Source: RUG563 sp964423675 (GTDB lineage Bacteria > Bacillota > Clostridia > Christensenellales > Aristaeellaceae). From it: a DNA stretch of 64,000 nucleotides. Shown here one piece after another: positions 52,202-61,266 of the stretch. The stretch covers positions 1-64,000 of the forward strand of contig CAYRFP010000003.1 of assembly GCA_964423675.1 (NCBI GenBank), read 5' to 3'. Each line of letters starts with the position of its first letter. Position 1 is the first letter of the stretch. The notes beneath the pieces are model-generated. The model was given only the letters and a program-made list of their open reading frames with translations, made no database searches and had not been told where the DNA came from. Position numbers and translations under genes: made by a program.

Positions 52202-53569
52202 ATGAACGGGCAAGCGCTTTCCGCTCCTGCGCCGTATACGGGCGGGGCGGTTCCGCCCCATAGCATCGAGGCGGAAAAATCCGTGCTGGGCGCCATGCTC
52301 CAGGACGGCAGCGCGGTGACGGCGGCGACAGAATTGCTTTCCGCCGAGGATTTTTATGTGCCCGCCCATCGGGAAATCTTCGATGCGGCCCGGGGGCTGG
52401 CCAGCGGGAACATGGCCGTGGACCTGGTGACCATGGACGCAGAGCTGGCCCGCCGGGGCACACTGCCCGGCATCGGCGGAACGGAATATCTCATCGAGTT
52501 GACCCAGTTCGTGCCCACCACCGCCAACGTGCGCTATTATATTCGCCTGGTTTCGGAGAAATCCACCCTGCGGCGGTTGATCGCGGCGGCGGGGGAAATC
52601 TCCCGGTCAGGCTATGCCCAGGAGCAGGAACTGCCAGAAATTCTCGCCTCTGCCGAAAAGCTGATTTTCGATATCGTGATGCGCCGCTCCGGCAGCGAGG
52701 ATCTAAAGCATATCCGGGAGGTGCTCACCAATACCTATGAGCAGATGGAGCAGCTGGCCCGGCTCAAGGGCGCGGTTTCCGGCGTGCCTTCCGGGTTTTA
52801 TGGCCTGGATAATCTGCTGACCGGCCTGCACGGGGGAGAAATGATCCTGGTGGGCGCGCGCCCGTCCATGGGTAAAACCTCCTTTGCCATCAATATGGCC
52901 ACCCACGCCGCCTGCAAGGGCTTCAAGGTGGCGGTGTTCAGTCTGGAAATGCCCAGAGAGCAGATCGCCATGCGTATGCTCTGCTGTGATGCCAGGGTGA
53001 ACATGCAATCCGTGCGCAAGGGCCTGCTGCGGGACGAGGACTGGATGAAGCTGGCCCGGACGCTGGCGCCCCTGGCAGCCAGCGAGGTTTATATTGATGA
53101 CACCTCCGGCCTGACCCCGGGGCAGATGCGCTCCCGCTGCCGGCGGCTGATGATGGACAAGGGCCTGGATCTGATCGTGCTGGACTATTTGCAGTTGATG
53201 GGCTCGGATAAAAAGGCAGAGAGCCGGCAGGTAGAGGTCAGCGAAATTTCCCGCAGCCTCAAGGCCATTGCGCAGGAGCTGAAGGTTCCGGTGGTGGCCT
53301 GCGCGCAGCTGAGCCGTGCTAATGAAAAGCGCGGCACCGGCGGATATCGCCCCATGCTGTCCGACCTTCGCGATTCCGGCTCTATCGAGCAGGATGCGGA
53401 CGTGGTTATGTTCCTGCACCGGGAAGCCTATTATAACCGTGACGCGGAAACCCCGGACAACACCGCCGAGGTCATCGTGGCCAAGCAAAGAAACGGCCCG
53501 CTGGGCACCGTCAAGCTAGCCTGGCTGGGCGAATATACCCTGTTTGATAATTTGGCCGCCGAGGATTAA
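52202..53569 (+). CDS. dnaB: Replicative DNA helicase DnaB
   Basis: A 455-residue replicative helicase. The N-terminal domain (PHSIEAEKSVLGAMLQD) is followed by a linker and the RecA-like motor: Walker A GARPSMGKTSFAI, Walker B VLDYLQLM, and DLRDSGSIEQDADVVMFLHRE with GPLGTVKLAW at the end. No intein is seen. ATG is directly behind GGCGGCGAAGCGTAAC with no strong site of its own, so it depends on coupling with rplI. Confidence 0.97.
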   Translation: MNGQALSAPAPYTGGAVPPHSIEAEKSVLGAMLQDGSAVTAATELLSAEDFYVPAHREIFDAARGLASGNMAVDLVTMDAELARRGTLPGIGGTEYLIELTQFVPTTANVRYYIRLVSEKSTLRRLIAAAGEISRSGYAQEQELPEILASAEKLIFDIVMRRSGSEDLKHIREVLTNTYEQMEQLARLKGAVSGVPSGFYGLDNLLTGLHGGEMILVGARPSMGKTSFAINMATHAACKGFKVAVFSLEMPREQIAMRMLCCDARVNMQSVRKGLLRDEDWMKLARTLAPLAASEVYIDDTSGLTPGQMRSRCRRLMMDKGLDLIVLDYLQLMGSDKKAESRQVEVSEISRSLKAIAQELKVPVVACAQLSRANEKRGTGGYRPMLSDLRDSGSIEQDADVVMFLHREAYYNRDAETPDNTAEVIVAKQRNGPLGTVKLAWLGEYTLFDNLAAED

Positions 53570-53582
53570 TTCGGCGGCTCAT
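53551..53582 (+). terminator. Hairpin over the dnaB stop codon
   Basis: GCCGCCGA and TCGGCGGC pair across an 8-base loop containing the TAA, followed by TCATTT. Weak T run; it may end the dnaB transcript in part. Confidence 0.4.
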
Positions 53583-53607
53583 TTGAAACGGAGGTAGGGA
53601 AAGGGCA

Positions 53608-54711
53608 ATGGAGCCTTTGTTATCGCTCCGGGGCGTGCATAAGCGCTTCGGAAGCTTTGAAGCGCTCCGGGGGATTGATCTGGATATCCTGCCCGGAGAA
53701 TTTATGACGCTGCTGGGCCCCTCTGGCTGCGGAAAAACCACCACGCTACGTATCATTGCCGGCCTTGAATCGCCGGACAGCGGCAGCGTAACCCTGCAGG
53801 GAAAGGATATTTCCGCCCTGCCCCCAGAGAAGCGCCAGGTGAACACGGTGTTCCAGTCCCTGGCGCTTTTCCCGCATCTGTCGGTGGAAAAAAACATTGC
53901 ATACGGGCTGAAAATGCGGGGCGAAAAAAAGGATCAGATCGCCGACCGAGTGCAGGAAATGCTGCACCTGGTTCAGCTGGAAGGGGTGGAAAAGCGGCTG
54001 CCTGCTCAGCTTTCCGGCGGGCAGCGGCAGCGCGTGGCGCTGGCAAGGGCGCTGGCAGTGCGGCCAAAGGTGCTGCTGCTGGATGAGCCCCTGAGCGCCC
54101 TGGATCAGCATCTGCGGCGCATGATGCAGCAGGAGCTCAAGCGCATGCAGAAGGAATTGGGCGTGACCTTCCTCTATATCACCCACGATCAGGAAGAAGC
54201 ACTGAACATGAGCGACCGAGTGGCACTGATGCGGGACGGGCAGTTTGTGCAGATCGGCTCGCCGCAGCAGCTTTATGACCGGCCTGAGACCCTTTTTGCC
54301 GCCAGCTTCATTGGGCAAAGCAATCTGCTGCCGGGGGTCATTGCCGGCTGCGGGGCGGAAGGCAAATGCAGCCTGGAAATGGACGGGCTGACCCTGCCCT
54401 GTCTCCACGAAGCCCCGGTTGCCATTGGGGAAAAAATGGCGCTTTGCGTGCGCACAGAGCGGCTGCATTACGCCGCTCAGCCCCATCCCGGGCCAGTGCA
54501 TCTCAGCGGCATTCTCCGGGCGCTGGAATACGGCGGGGGCGTGCAGCGGGCAATCATCGAATTGCCCGGCGGCCGACGGCTCACGGCGCAGCGGCAGTCC
54601 GAGGAAGCGGCGAGCTGTCCGGTGGGCAGCCGAGTGTTCCTATGGTGGGATATTGCGGCGGCGGCGCTTGTGCCCTGGGAGGAGGGGGAAGCCCATGTCG
54701 GCGAAGCGTGA
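53608..54711 (+). CDS. potA: Spermidine/putrescine ABC transporter ATP-binding protein PotA
   Basis: A 367-residue ATPase of a polyamine-type importer. Walker A GPSGCGKTT, signature LSGGQRQRVALARALA, Walker B LLLDEPLSALD, and the H-loop ITHDQEEA; a C-terminal TOBE domain (about 285-360) follows. ATG comes after GGAGGTAGGGAAAGGGCA. It overlaps potB by 17 bases. Family substrate range includes polyamines, iron and thiamine; the pairing with PotB/PotC-type permeases supports polyamines. Confidence 0.9.
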   Translation: MEPLLSLRGVHKRFGSFEALRGIDLDILPGEFMTLLGPSGCGKTTTLRIIAGLESPDSGSVTLQGKDISALPPEKRQVNTVFQSLALFPHLSVEKNIAYGLKMRGEKKDQIADRVQEMLHLVQLEGVEKRLPAQLSGGQRQRVALARALAVRPKVLLLDEPLSALDQHLRRMMQQELKRMQKELGVTFLYITHDQEEALNMSDRVALMRDGQFVQIGSPQQLYDRPETLFAASFIGQSNLLPGVIAGCGAEGKCSLEMDGLTLPCLHEAPVAIGEKMALCVRTERLHYAAQPHPGPVHLSGILRALEYGGGVQRAIIELPGGRRLTAQRQSEEAASCPVGSRVFLWWDIAAAALVPWEEGEAHVGEA

Positions 54712-55552
54712 GGAGCGGCGGCGGGCGCTGATGGCGCTGCCCATGCAGCTATGGGTGGTAGCCTTTATCGGGGTGGCGCTGCTTTACATTGTGGGCCTCT
54801 CCTTCCTAGCCAAGGGGGAAGCCCTCAGCGTCACCGACGAAGCAACGCTGGAGAATTACGCCCGGCTGCTGGATCCGAAATATCCCAAAGCGCTCTGGCT
54901 ATCCATTCGTTTAGCGGCGCTGACCACGTTTTTTTCCCTGCTGCTGGGCTATCCCTTCGCCTATTTCATGGCGCGGGTAAGCCCGCGATGGCGTGCCTGG
55001 CTGATGATTCTGATCATCGCTCCTTTCTGGACCAATGCGCTGATTCGGATTTACGGCTGGAAAATTCTGCTTTACGCCAACGGGCCGATCAATCAGCTTT
55101 TACAGCAGCTGGGGCTGATTCAAAAGCCGCTGAAGCTGTTATATACCCAGGGTGCGGTTTTAGTCGGGATGGTTTACGCCATGATCCCCTTTGTGATTTT
55201 GCCCATTTACACGGGCATGGAGCGAATGGACTGGACGGCCGTGGAAGCAGCGCGGGATCTGGGCGCGAGCCCGATCAAAGCGTTCCTGACAATCACCGTG
55301 CCCATGACCCGCTCGTCGCTTCAGGCAGCCTGCGTGCTCACGTTCCTGCCCTCGGTGGGCTTGATTTTTCTTTCGGACATTTTGGGCGGCGCAAACACGG
55401 CGCTATGGGGAAACCTGGTGCAGGATGAGCTACTCAAGAGTCGGGATTTGCCCTTTGCCGCCACGCTCAGCGTGGTGCTGCTTTCGCTAACCGCCATCGT
55501 CATCGTTCTTTATCGCCGCGCCGGCGGCACGGGCGAGGACATGGTCTTCTAA
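54695..55552 (+). CDS. potB: Spermidine/putrescine ABC transporter permease PotB
   Basis: A 285-residue permease with six hydrophobic segments and the coupling loop EAARDLGASPIKAFLTITVP. Start ATG 54695 is preceded by GGAGGGGGAAGCCC and overlaps the end of potA. The typical PotB stretch ANGPINQLLQQLGLI is present. It should form a heterodimer with PotC, which here is separated by 269 non-coding bases. Confidence 0.9.
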   Translation: MSAKREERRRALMALPMQLWVVAFIGVALLYIVGLSFLAKGEALSVTDEATLENYARLLDPKYPKALWLSIRLAALTTFFSLLLGYPFAYFMARVSPRWRAWLMILIIAPFWTNALIRIYGWKILLYANGPINQLLQQLGLIQKPLKLLYTQGAVLVGMVYAMIPFVILPIYTGMERMDWTAVEAARDLGASPIKAFLTITVPMTRSSLQAACVLTFLPSVGLIFLSDILGGANTALWGNLVQDELLKSRDLPFAATLSVVLLSLTAIVIVLYRRAGGTGEDMVF

Positions 55553-55821
55553 AAAGCCAGAGGTTTCGCCGCTGGACTCAGTTCACACTTTTCTTGGACG
55601 AATCGAATCGGCTATTTTCTGTATGGAACATGTGGAACGAAGTTGTGGCGTTATCCCGCCCGTCGGCGACCGTTACCTTGCAATAATCTCGTAGCGATAT
55701 TTGCTGAACAAAACCTGCCCTTTACGATATAGGGAACAGTGGATCATCCCCTGGTCGCGATGCGTGGCTCAGAGAGTCATCCGCTGGCCATTAACCCAAC
55801 ACCCAAGGAGATGTAAACAGC
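55553..55821. other. Non-coding insertion between potB and potC
   Basis: These 269 bases hold no convincing gene. In most genomes potB and potC abut or overlap, so this spacer suggests rearrangement or insertion followed by decay. I recognise no insertion-sequence ends. AAGGAGATGTAAACAGC at the end is the potC ribosome binding site. Confidence 0.5.
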
Positions 55822-56625
55822 ATGAAAAAAGCCGGGATTGGCGCGAAGGTTTACCTGATCGCGCTGCTGGCACTGATGTATCTGCCCATCGTGGTGGTCG
55901 TGCTCTTTTCGTTTAACGCCAGCACCGCGCGCACGCCGACCGTGTTCACAGGTTTCTCCCTCCAATGGTATCGCGCGCTGTTCGATGGCCAGCGTGGCTT
56001 TGGCGATGCGCTGAAAAACTCGCTGATCATCGCTGGATGCAGCGTTGGCCTCAGCACCGTCCTGGGCACACTGGGCGCTTTGGGCCAGGTGCATCGCGCC
56101 CGCTGCGGAAAAATCCGCGCCGCCGTCCGCAATCTGCTGGATACCCTGACGCTCCTGCCCATTATGCTCCCCGAAATTATCCTCGGCGTTTCCCTGATGC
56201 TCCTGTTTTCCGCCGCCGGACTGAAATCCGGAACCGGAACGCTCATCCTCGCCCATACAACCTTCTGCGTGCCTTACGTGTATCTGCTGGTGAAAAGCCG
56301 CCTGGCTACCATGGGCGATGAGCTGGAATCCGCCGCCCGCGACCTGGGTGCGTCCCCGGCTCAGGCGCTGCGCACTGTCACGCTTCCCCTGATTCGCCCC
56401 GCCGTTCTCTCCGGCGCGCTGCTGGCCCTGGCCATGTCCCTGGACGATTTCGTCATCAGCTTCTTCGTCTCCGGCGCGGGCGCAACAACCCTCCCGCTTA
56501 AGATTTATTCCTCTGTCCGCTATGGCGTCTCCTCGCAGATTAACGCTCTCTGCACCGTTATGCTCGCCGCCGTTTTTCTTCTTGTAGGCCTGAGTCAACT
56601 GGTGCTCCGCCGCAAAGCAAAATGA
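55822..56625 (+). CDS. potC: Spermidine/putrescine ABC transporter permease PotC
   Basis: A 267-residue permease with six hydrophobic segments: MYLPIVVVVLFSFNAS near the start and the coupling loop ESAARDLGASPAQALRTVTLP. AMSLDDFVISFFVSG is a PotC hallmark. It would pair with PotB. No potD (substrate-binding protein) follows; the next locus is a degraded sigma factor. A binding protein from elsewhere would be needed for function. Confidence 0.9.
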   Translation: MKKAGIGAKVYLIALLALMYLPIVVVVLFSFNASTARTPTVFTGFSLQWYRALFDGQRGFGDALKNSLIIAGCSVGLSTVLGTLGALGQVHRARCGKIRAAVRNLLDTLTLLPIMLPEIILGVSLMLLFSAAGLKSGTGTLILAHTTFCVPYVYLLVKSRLATMGDELESAARDLGASPAQALRTVTLPLIRPAVLSGALLALAMSLDDFVISFFVSGAGATTLPLKIYSSVRYGVSSQINALCTVMLAAVFLLVGLSQLVLRRKAK

Positions 56626-56785
56626 TTATCGGTGAATTCAAGTAGCCCTGTCGCACATCGCGGTTCGGCTGTTTTTCTTTGCTTTTTTTAAAAAAATGCT
56701 TCTATTATGAACCTTTTTTTCCGTTTTCGCGACTTTATTGGTGAAACCGGTTTCGCCCACTGACCCTCTAAAGGAGGAAGAAAGC
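56626..56785. other. Intergenic region between potC and the sigma-factor remnant
   Basis: AT-rich with T and A runs (56670-56720). No clear terminator or promoter is resolved; the AAAGGAGGAAGAAAGC at its end is the ribosome binding site of the sigma-factor gene. Confidence 0.4.
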
Positions 56786-57295
56786 ATGGAAACGTTTGAA
56801 GATCAACTGGCGGCGGAGAAAATCTCCGTGGAACGGTTCATCCGCTTTCGCATTGCGTCAGTTGCCGATGCTGAGGACGTGCTTCAGGAAACCTTCCTGA
56901 CCGCCAGCCGCAGCTTTCACCAGCTGAAAAATCCAGACGCATTCAGGGCCTGGCTGATCGCCTTCGCCCGCCATAAACGCAACGATTACAATCGACAATA
57001 GTCTGCCCGCACGGAAATTCCGCTGGATTTTCTAATGGAAAATTATCTGACGGAAAGCCGGTTTGGCCTCAATGTCAACTTCGCCGTGCATGAAACACTG
57101 GAACGAATGCGTCCGCAGGACCGTGCCATGCTCGAGCTGTTTTATTTGCGAGAAATGTCCCAATCGGATATATCTGAGAAATTGCAAATTCCCATCGGCA
57201 CTGTCAAAAGCCGGCTGCATACCGCCAAACAAAACTTCAGGAACCTGTATCCTCGCCCCTGGCTTGCGTGGAAAGGAGATCATGAAATGAACTAA
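56786..57295 (+). pseudogene. ECF-type sigma-70 factor interrupted by an in-frame TAG
   Basis: From the ATG at 56786 the frame encodes sigma region 2 (ERFIRFRIASVADAEDVLQETFLTA), then meets a TAG at 56999-57001, and continues in the same frame into region 4 (ETLERMRPQDRAMLELFYLREMSQSDISEKLQIPIGTVKSRLHTAKQNFR). Without the stop it would be a normal ECF sigma factor of about 169 residues. It ends with a TAA at 57293. The neighbouring downstream frame is also damaged, so decay is the simplest explanation; base errors or readthrough are alternatives. Confidence 0.75.
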
Positions 57296-58059
57296 ATGCA
57301 GGAAATTCTTCCAGATTACGCTATCACCCCCAATGCCCAGCCGCCTTTTCCCGTAAAGCGGGAGGAATTGATTGGCTGGTTTCTGGTTCCCAGGTTAGGC
57401 GAATCATTACGATGGGCTATATACGTCCTGCCTTCGCGCCAATGTAGCATGGTCTGTTCCATGAAGGTCACAGGAAAAGCAATGGTACACGGCATTGAGG
57501 GCGTCAGTGTGGAGTCCGAACAAGTGACCGTTTCGGACAAATACGATGCCACGAAACCCAGTTTTGAAGGCGATAGGCTCAGCATGCATTTCATTGCGCA
57601 GCTTACCGATACCCATTGCCGCTATTTGGCCACGTTGCGCCAGGACGGCGACATGACGAATTCATGATGAACTTGGGGTTTAGCGAGGACAATTGCGGCA
57701 ACGAAACCAGTCCCCGCCTCAAGGGCGATATTCGCCGAAACGGAGCCGTCGTTACTGCTGCAAACAAGGAATTTCTGCTGGATGTAGTAGGGCGATACAC
57801 CGTGACTATCGGCGGAAAAAGCTACGATACCATCTGCATCATGGACATTGAAACCTATAACGGCGACGTTGCGTCCGAGCAGTTTTTGGATGCAACCGGA
57901 CGCACCATTCTCAGGCAACGCTTCAACCGGGACGACTGGGCTATGGAGCACTATAAGAAGCTATGGATTCAGCAATTTCCGGACAACGAACGGCGTATTA
58001 TTAATGGCCAGACATACGTGCATTGGTATGACTGCATCACGGATCACATCCTGAGATAA
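57296..58059 (+). pseudogene. Partner gene of the sigma factor, frameshifted
   Basis: A conserved-looking protein of unknown function in two frames: the first (57296-57667) reads MQEILPDYAITPNAQPPFPV and onward; the second (about 57650-58059) continues from EFMMNLGFSEDNCGNE to a stop. A frameshift near 57650-57665 joins them. The first frame is preceded without shift by ATG AAC TAA directly after AAAGGAGATC, so a nonsense change may also have removed the original start. It may have been the anti-sigma or target gene of the upstream ECF factor. I do not recognise a family. Confidence 0.5.
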
Positions 58060-58117
58060 AGGCGAAATTCTGTCCTATAGGAAGCAAACAAATATAATTT
58101 TGCTCGGCGTAACAACA

Positions 58118-58156
58118 AAAAATCTCCGCAAGACATTTGTCCTGCGGAGATTTTTA
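58118..58156 (-). terminator. Rho-independent terminator of the ribosomal operon
   Basis: Long stem AAAATCTCCGCA/TGCGGAGATTTT with T runs on the minus strand, 40 bases after rplQ. Confidence 0.92.
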
Positions 58157-58195
58157 TTCCAGAAACCGGGAAAACCGTCCTGGCGGCTTAAGCCA

Positions 58196-58708
58196 TTACA
58201 CCAGTTCGATTACGACCATTTCAGCAGCGTCGCCGCGACGGGGCCCCATCTTATACATCCGGGTGTAGCCACCAACGCAGTTCTTCTCCTGGTTGCGGGC
58301 GCGATACTTGGGCCCATACTCCCGGAACAGCTTCTCCACCACGGGATGCTTGTTGTCCTTGGTGCGCTCCTTGTAATCGGCCTTGTTCTCGTCGTCCTTC
58401 TTTTCTTCCTTGACGTCGTAGAGATACGCCATCATCAGGCGGCGGGCATGCAGCTTGGAGGGCAGGTCGTTAACGAAGGTTTCCTTCACGATCTGCTTCT
58501 TATCGTTGTAGAATTCTTTTTCGACTTCTACGGTCTGGTCATACTCGCGGATGGCGAGCGTGATCATTTTATCCACGATGCTGCGCACTTCCTTGGCCTT
58601 GGCCTCGGTGGTTTCGATGCGGCCGTACCACAGAAGATTGGTGGTCAGATTCCGCAGCATCGCCTTGCGCTGGCTCGCGGTGCGGCCCAGCTTGCGCTCA
58701 TGTGCCAT
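58196..58708 (-). CDS. rplQ: 50S ribosomal protein bL17 with an internal extension
   Basis: A 170-residue bL17. The standard start AHERKLGRTASQRKAMLRNLTTNLLWYGRIETTEAKAKEVRSIVDKMI and the end GGYTRMYKMGPRRGDAAEMVVIELV are both present. Between them is an insertion of about 45-50 charged residues (YDQTVEVEKEFYNDKK to NKADYKERTKDN) absent from the usual 113-130-residue protein. It lies at the tunnel exit region in known ribosomes. Last gene of the operon; 15 bases after rpoA. Confidence 0.96.
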   Translation of the reverse strand: MAHERKLGRTASQRKAMLRNLTTNLLWYGRIETTEAKAKEVRSIVDKMITLAIREYDQTVEVEKEFYNDKKQIVKETFVNDLPSKLHARRLMMAYLYDVKEEKKDDENKADYKERTKDNKHPVVEKLFREYGPKYRARNQEKNCVGGYTRMYKMGPRRGDAAEMVVIELV

Positions 58709-58723
58709 AGGGTTTTCCTCCTA

Positions 58724-59671
58724 TCACTCTTCGGTCGGGCGCAGACCCAGGCCCAGCGCCTGCAGCTTCTGCTCGACTTCTTCCAGACTCTTTTTGCCCA
58801 GGTTCCGCACCTTCATCATGTCTTCCTGATTCCGCTGAACCAGCTCGGCCACGGTGTTGATGCCGGCACGCTTGAGGCAGTTATACGCACGGACGGAGAG
58901 ATCCAAATCTTCGATGGTCATCTCCATCACCTTTTCCATCTTATCATCCTCCGGCTCGATCATGCTGATAGGCATGGTCTGGTCGGTCAGACCGATGAAG
59001 AGGGAGAGCTGTTCGGTGAGGATGCGGGCGGACATGGCAATGGCCTCATCCGGGGCCACGGATCCATCCGTCCACACTTCCAGCGTCAGCTTATCATAGT
59101 CCGTGATCTGGCCCACACGGGTGTCCTCGACCACATAATTGACCTTCTTAATGGGCGTATAAATGGAATCGATGGGAATCGCACCGATAGGCATCTGGGC
59201 CGTCTTATTCTTATCGGAGGAGACATAGCCCCGACCCCGATCCAGGTTGAGCCACATATGCAGCTTCGCGCCTTCTCCCAGGGTCGCAATATGCAAATCA
59301 GGGTTCACGATTTCCACTTCGTCGTCCACGCGGATATCGGCGGCGGTCAAATCGCAGGGACCAACTGCATTTACCTCAAGCATTTTCGGCTGATCAGCAT
59401 ACAGCTTCAGCGACAGCTCCTTGAGGTTGAGGATGATTTCCGCCACATCCTCTTTCACGCCGGGCACAGTAGAAAACTCATGCTGCACGCCGTCAATATT
59501 TACGCTGGTCACGGCGGCGCCGGGCAGCGAATTGATCAGCACGCGGCGCAGAGCATTGCCCAGCGTATGGCCAAAGCCGCGCTCAAGCGGCTCGATCACG
59601 AACTTGCCATAGGCATTGTTCGCGGCCATTTCCACGCATTCGATGCGCGCTTTTTCGAATTCGATGATCAT
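58724..59671 (-). CDS. rpoA: RNA polymerase alpha subunit
   Basis: A 315-residue alpha subunit. The N-terminal dimerisation domain shows FVIEPLERGFGHTLGNALRRVLINSLPGAAVTSV; the C-terminal domain (about 245-305) shows NCLKRAGINTVAELV and RNLGKKSLEEVEQKLQALGLGL. Length is standard. Between rpsD and rplQ as usual. Confidence 0.98.
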   Translation of the reverse strand: MIIEFEKARIECVEMAANNAYGKFVIEPLERGFGHTLGNALRRVLINSLPGAAVTSVNIDGVQHEFSTVPGVKEDVAEIILNLKELSLKLYADQPKMLEVNAVGPCDLTAADIRVDDEVEIVNPDLHIATLGEGAKLHMWLNLDRGRGYVSSDKNKTAQMPIGAIPIDSIYTPIKKVNYVVEDTRVGQITDYDKLTLEVWTDGSVAPDEAIAMSARILTEQLSLFIGLTDQTMPISMIEPEDDKMEKVMEMTIEDLDLSVRAYNCLKRAGINTVAELVQRNQEDMMKVRNLGKKSLEEVEQKLQALGLGLRPTEE

Positions 59672-59730
59672 TTAGGATACCCCTCCTGTCCAATACCGTC
59701 GGTTGAGGGAATTCTCTGCACAGGCGATCA

Positions 59731-60357
59731 TTAGCGAGAATAATACTCGACGATCATGTTCTCCTGCAGGGAGAAGTCAATATCTTCGCGGGCGGGGAGG
59801 GCGGAGACGGTTGCGGTCAGCTCATCGGCATTGACGGTGAGCCACTTGGGCACAACCCGGCTGGAGCCTTCGCGGGCAGCCTTGAACAACTCCATTTCCT
59901 TGCTCTTTTGCTTCACGGTGATCACGTCGTTAGCATCCACTTCATAGGAAGGAATGTCTACCTTCTTGCCGTTCACCAGGAAATGGCCGTGCAGCACCAA
60001 CTGACGGGCCTGGGGACGGGAAGCGGCAAAGCCAGAGCGATAGACCACATTGTCCAGCCGGCGTTCCAGCAGGGACAGCAGGTTTTCACCGGTAACGCCC
60101 TTCATGTTAGCGGCGCGTTCATACGTGCGGAAGAACTGGCCTTCCAGCAGGCCATACGCGCGGCGGGCCTTCTGCTTTTCGCGCAGCTGCAGGCCATATT
60201 CACTGGGCTTGCGCTGGCGGGCCTGGCCATGCTGGCCAGGAGGGGTGGGGCGCTTGCTGACGGCGCACTTGGCGGAGAAGCACTTTTCGCCCTTGAGGAA
60301 GAGCTTGGTGCCCTCGCGGCGGCACAGACGGCATACAGAGTCTGTATATCTTGCCAT
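59731..60357 (-). CDS. rpsD: 30S ribosomal protein uS4
   Basis: A 208-residue uS4, of the zinc-binding type: CRLCRREGTKLFLKGEKCFSAKCAVSK holds four Cys near the N-terminus. The S4 RNA-binding domain follows (RLDNVVYRSGFAASRPQARQLVLHGHFLVNGKKVDIPSYEV). Located between rpsK and rpoA. In many bacteria this protein represses its own operon. Confidence 0.98.
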   Translation of the reverse strand: MARYTDSVCRLCRREGTKLFLKGEKCFSAKCAVSKRPTPPGQHGQARQRKPSEYGLQLREKQKARRAYGLLEGQFFRTYERAANMKGVTGENLLSLLERRLDNVVYRSGFAASRPQARQLVLHGHFLVNGKKVDIPSYEVDANDVITVKQKSKEMELFKAAREGSSRVVPKWLTVNADELTATVSALPAREDIDFSLQENMIVEYYSR

Positions 60358-60374
60358 TTTTGCGAATCCTCCTA

Positions 60375-60779
60375 TTACACTCTACGACGCTTGGGCGGGC
60401 GGCAGCCATTGTGGGGGATGGGCGTCACGTCCTTAATCATGGTTACGTCCAGACCGGCGGTCTGCAGGGCGCGGATCGCGGCTTCACGGCCGGAACCGGG
60501 GCCTTTCACAAACACATCCACAGACTTGAGACCAAACTCCTGGCTGGCCTTGGCAGCCGTTTCGGCGGCCATCTGAGCGGCGAAGGGCGTGGACTTCTTG
60601 TTGCCGCGGAAACCCATGCCGCCGGCGGAAGCCCAGGACAGGGCATTGCCCTGCACATCAGTGATGGTTACGATGGTATTGTTAAAAGAAGAGCGAATGT
60701 GCGCAACGCCGCGCTCCACGAGCTTTTTCTCGCGGCGCTTGCGCGAAACCTTCTTCAGCGCTGTTTTCTTAGCGGCCAT
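60375..60779 (-). CDS. rpsK: 30S ribosomal protein uS11
   Basis: A 134-residue uS11: the SSFNNTIVTITDVQGNALSWASAGGMGFRGNKKSTPFAAQ core and the Arg-rich C-terminal end NGCRPPKRRRV are both standard. The first about 20 residues are basic (KKTALKKVSRKRREKK). Confidence 0.98.
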   Translation of the reverse strand: MAAKKTALKKVSRKRREKKLVERGVAHIRSSFNNTIVTITDVQGNALSWASAGGMGFRGNKKSTPFAAQMAAETAAKASQEFGLKSVDVFVKGPGSGREAAIRALQTAGLDVTMIKDVTPIPHNGCRPPKRRRV

Positions 60780-60897
60780 TCTTTATCCCTCCGAACCCCT
60801 TGCGGGGCCTCCTTTTGGAATGATGGTATACATGGTGACAGAGCGTTTTGGGCGCTTCTCATTAACTTAGTAGAAACTGCCCGCAAAAGGAAGCGAA

Positions 60898-61266
60898 TTA
60901 CTTCTTCTTGCCGCCCACGGTGCGCTTGGGACCCTTACGGGTGCGGGCATTCTGCTTGGTGTTCTGGCCGCGCACGGGCAGGTTCCGGCGATGGCGGACG
61001 CCGCGATAGCAGCCAATTTCCACCAGACGCTTGATATTCAGGGAAACTTCGCGGCGCAGATCGCCTTCCACCTTCAGATGGTGTTCGATATAATCGCGCA
61101 GCTTGCTGATTTCGTTTTCGGAGAGATCCTTCACGCGCGTGTCAGGGTTCACATCAGTGACTTCGAGGATCTGCTTGCTCACCGTCGGGCCAATGCCGAA
61201 GATGTAGGTCAAGCCAACCTCGACGCGCTTTTCTCGGGGCAGGTCAACACCCGCAATACGTGCCAT
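60898..61266 (-). CDS. rpsM: 30S ribosomal protein uS13
   Basis: A 122-residue uS13: ARIAGVDLPREKRVEVGLTYIFGIG start, RLVEIGCYRGVRHRRNLPVRGQNTKQNARTRKGPKRTV end. Start ATG 61266 follows TTTTGGAGGTGTAACCAACAC. The longer frame upstream is not coding. Confidence 0.98.
   Translation of the reverse strand: MARIAGVDLPREKRVEVGLTYIFGIGPTVSKQILEVTDVNPDTRVKDLSENEISKLRDYIEHHLKVEGDLRREVSLNIKRLVEIGCYRGVRHRRNLPVRGQNTKQNARTRKGPKRTVGGKKK

Noticed and set aside
55553..55821. Insertion-sequence remnant between potB and potC
   Set aside because: No terminal inverted repeats, target duplication or transposase motif could be seen in any frame.
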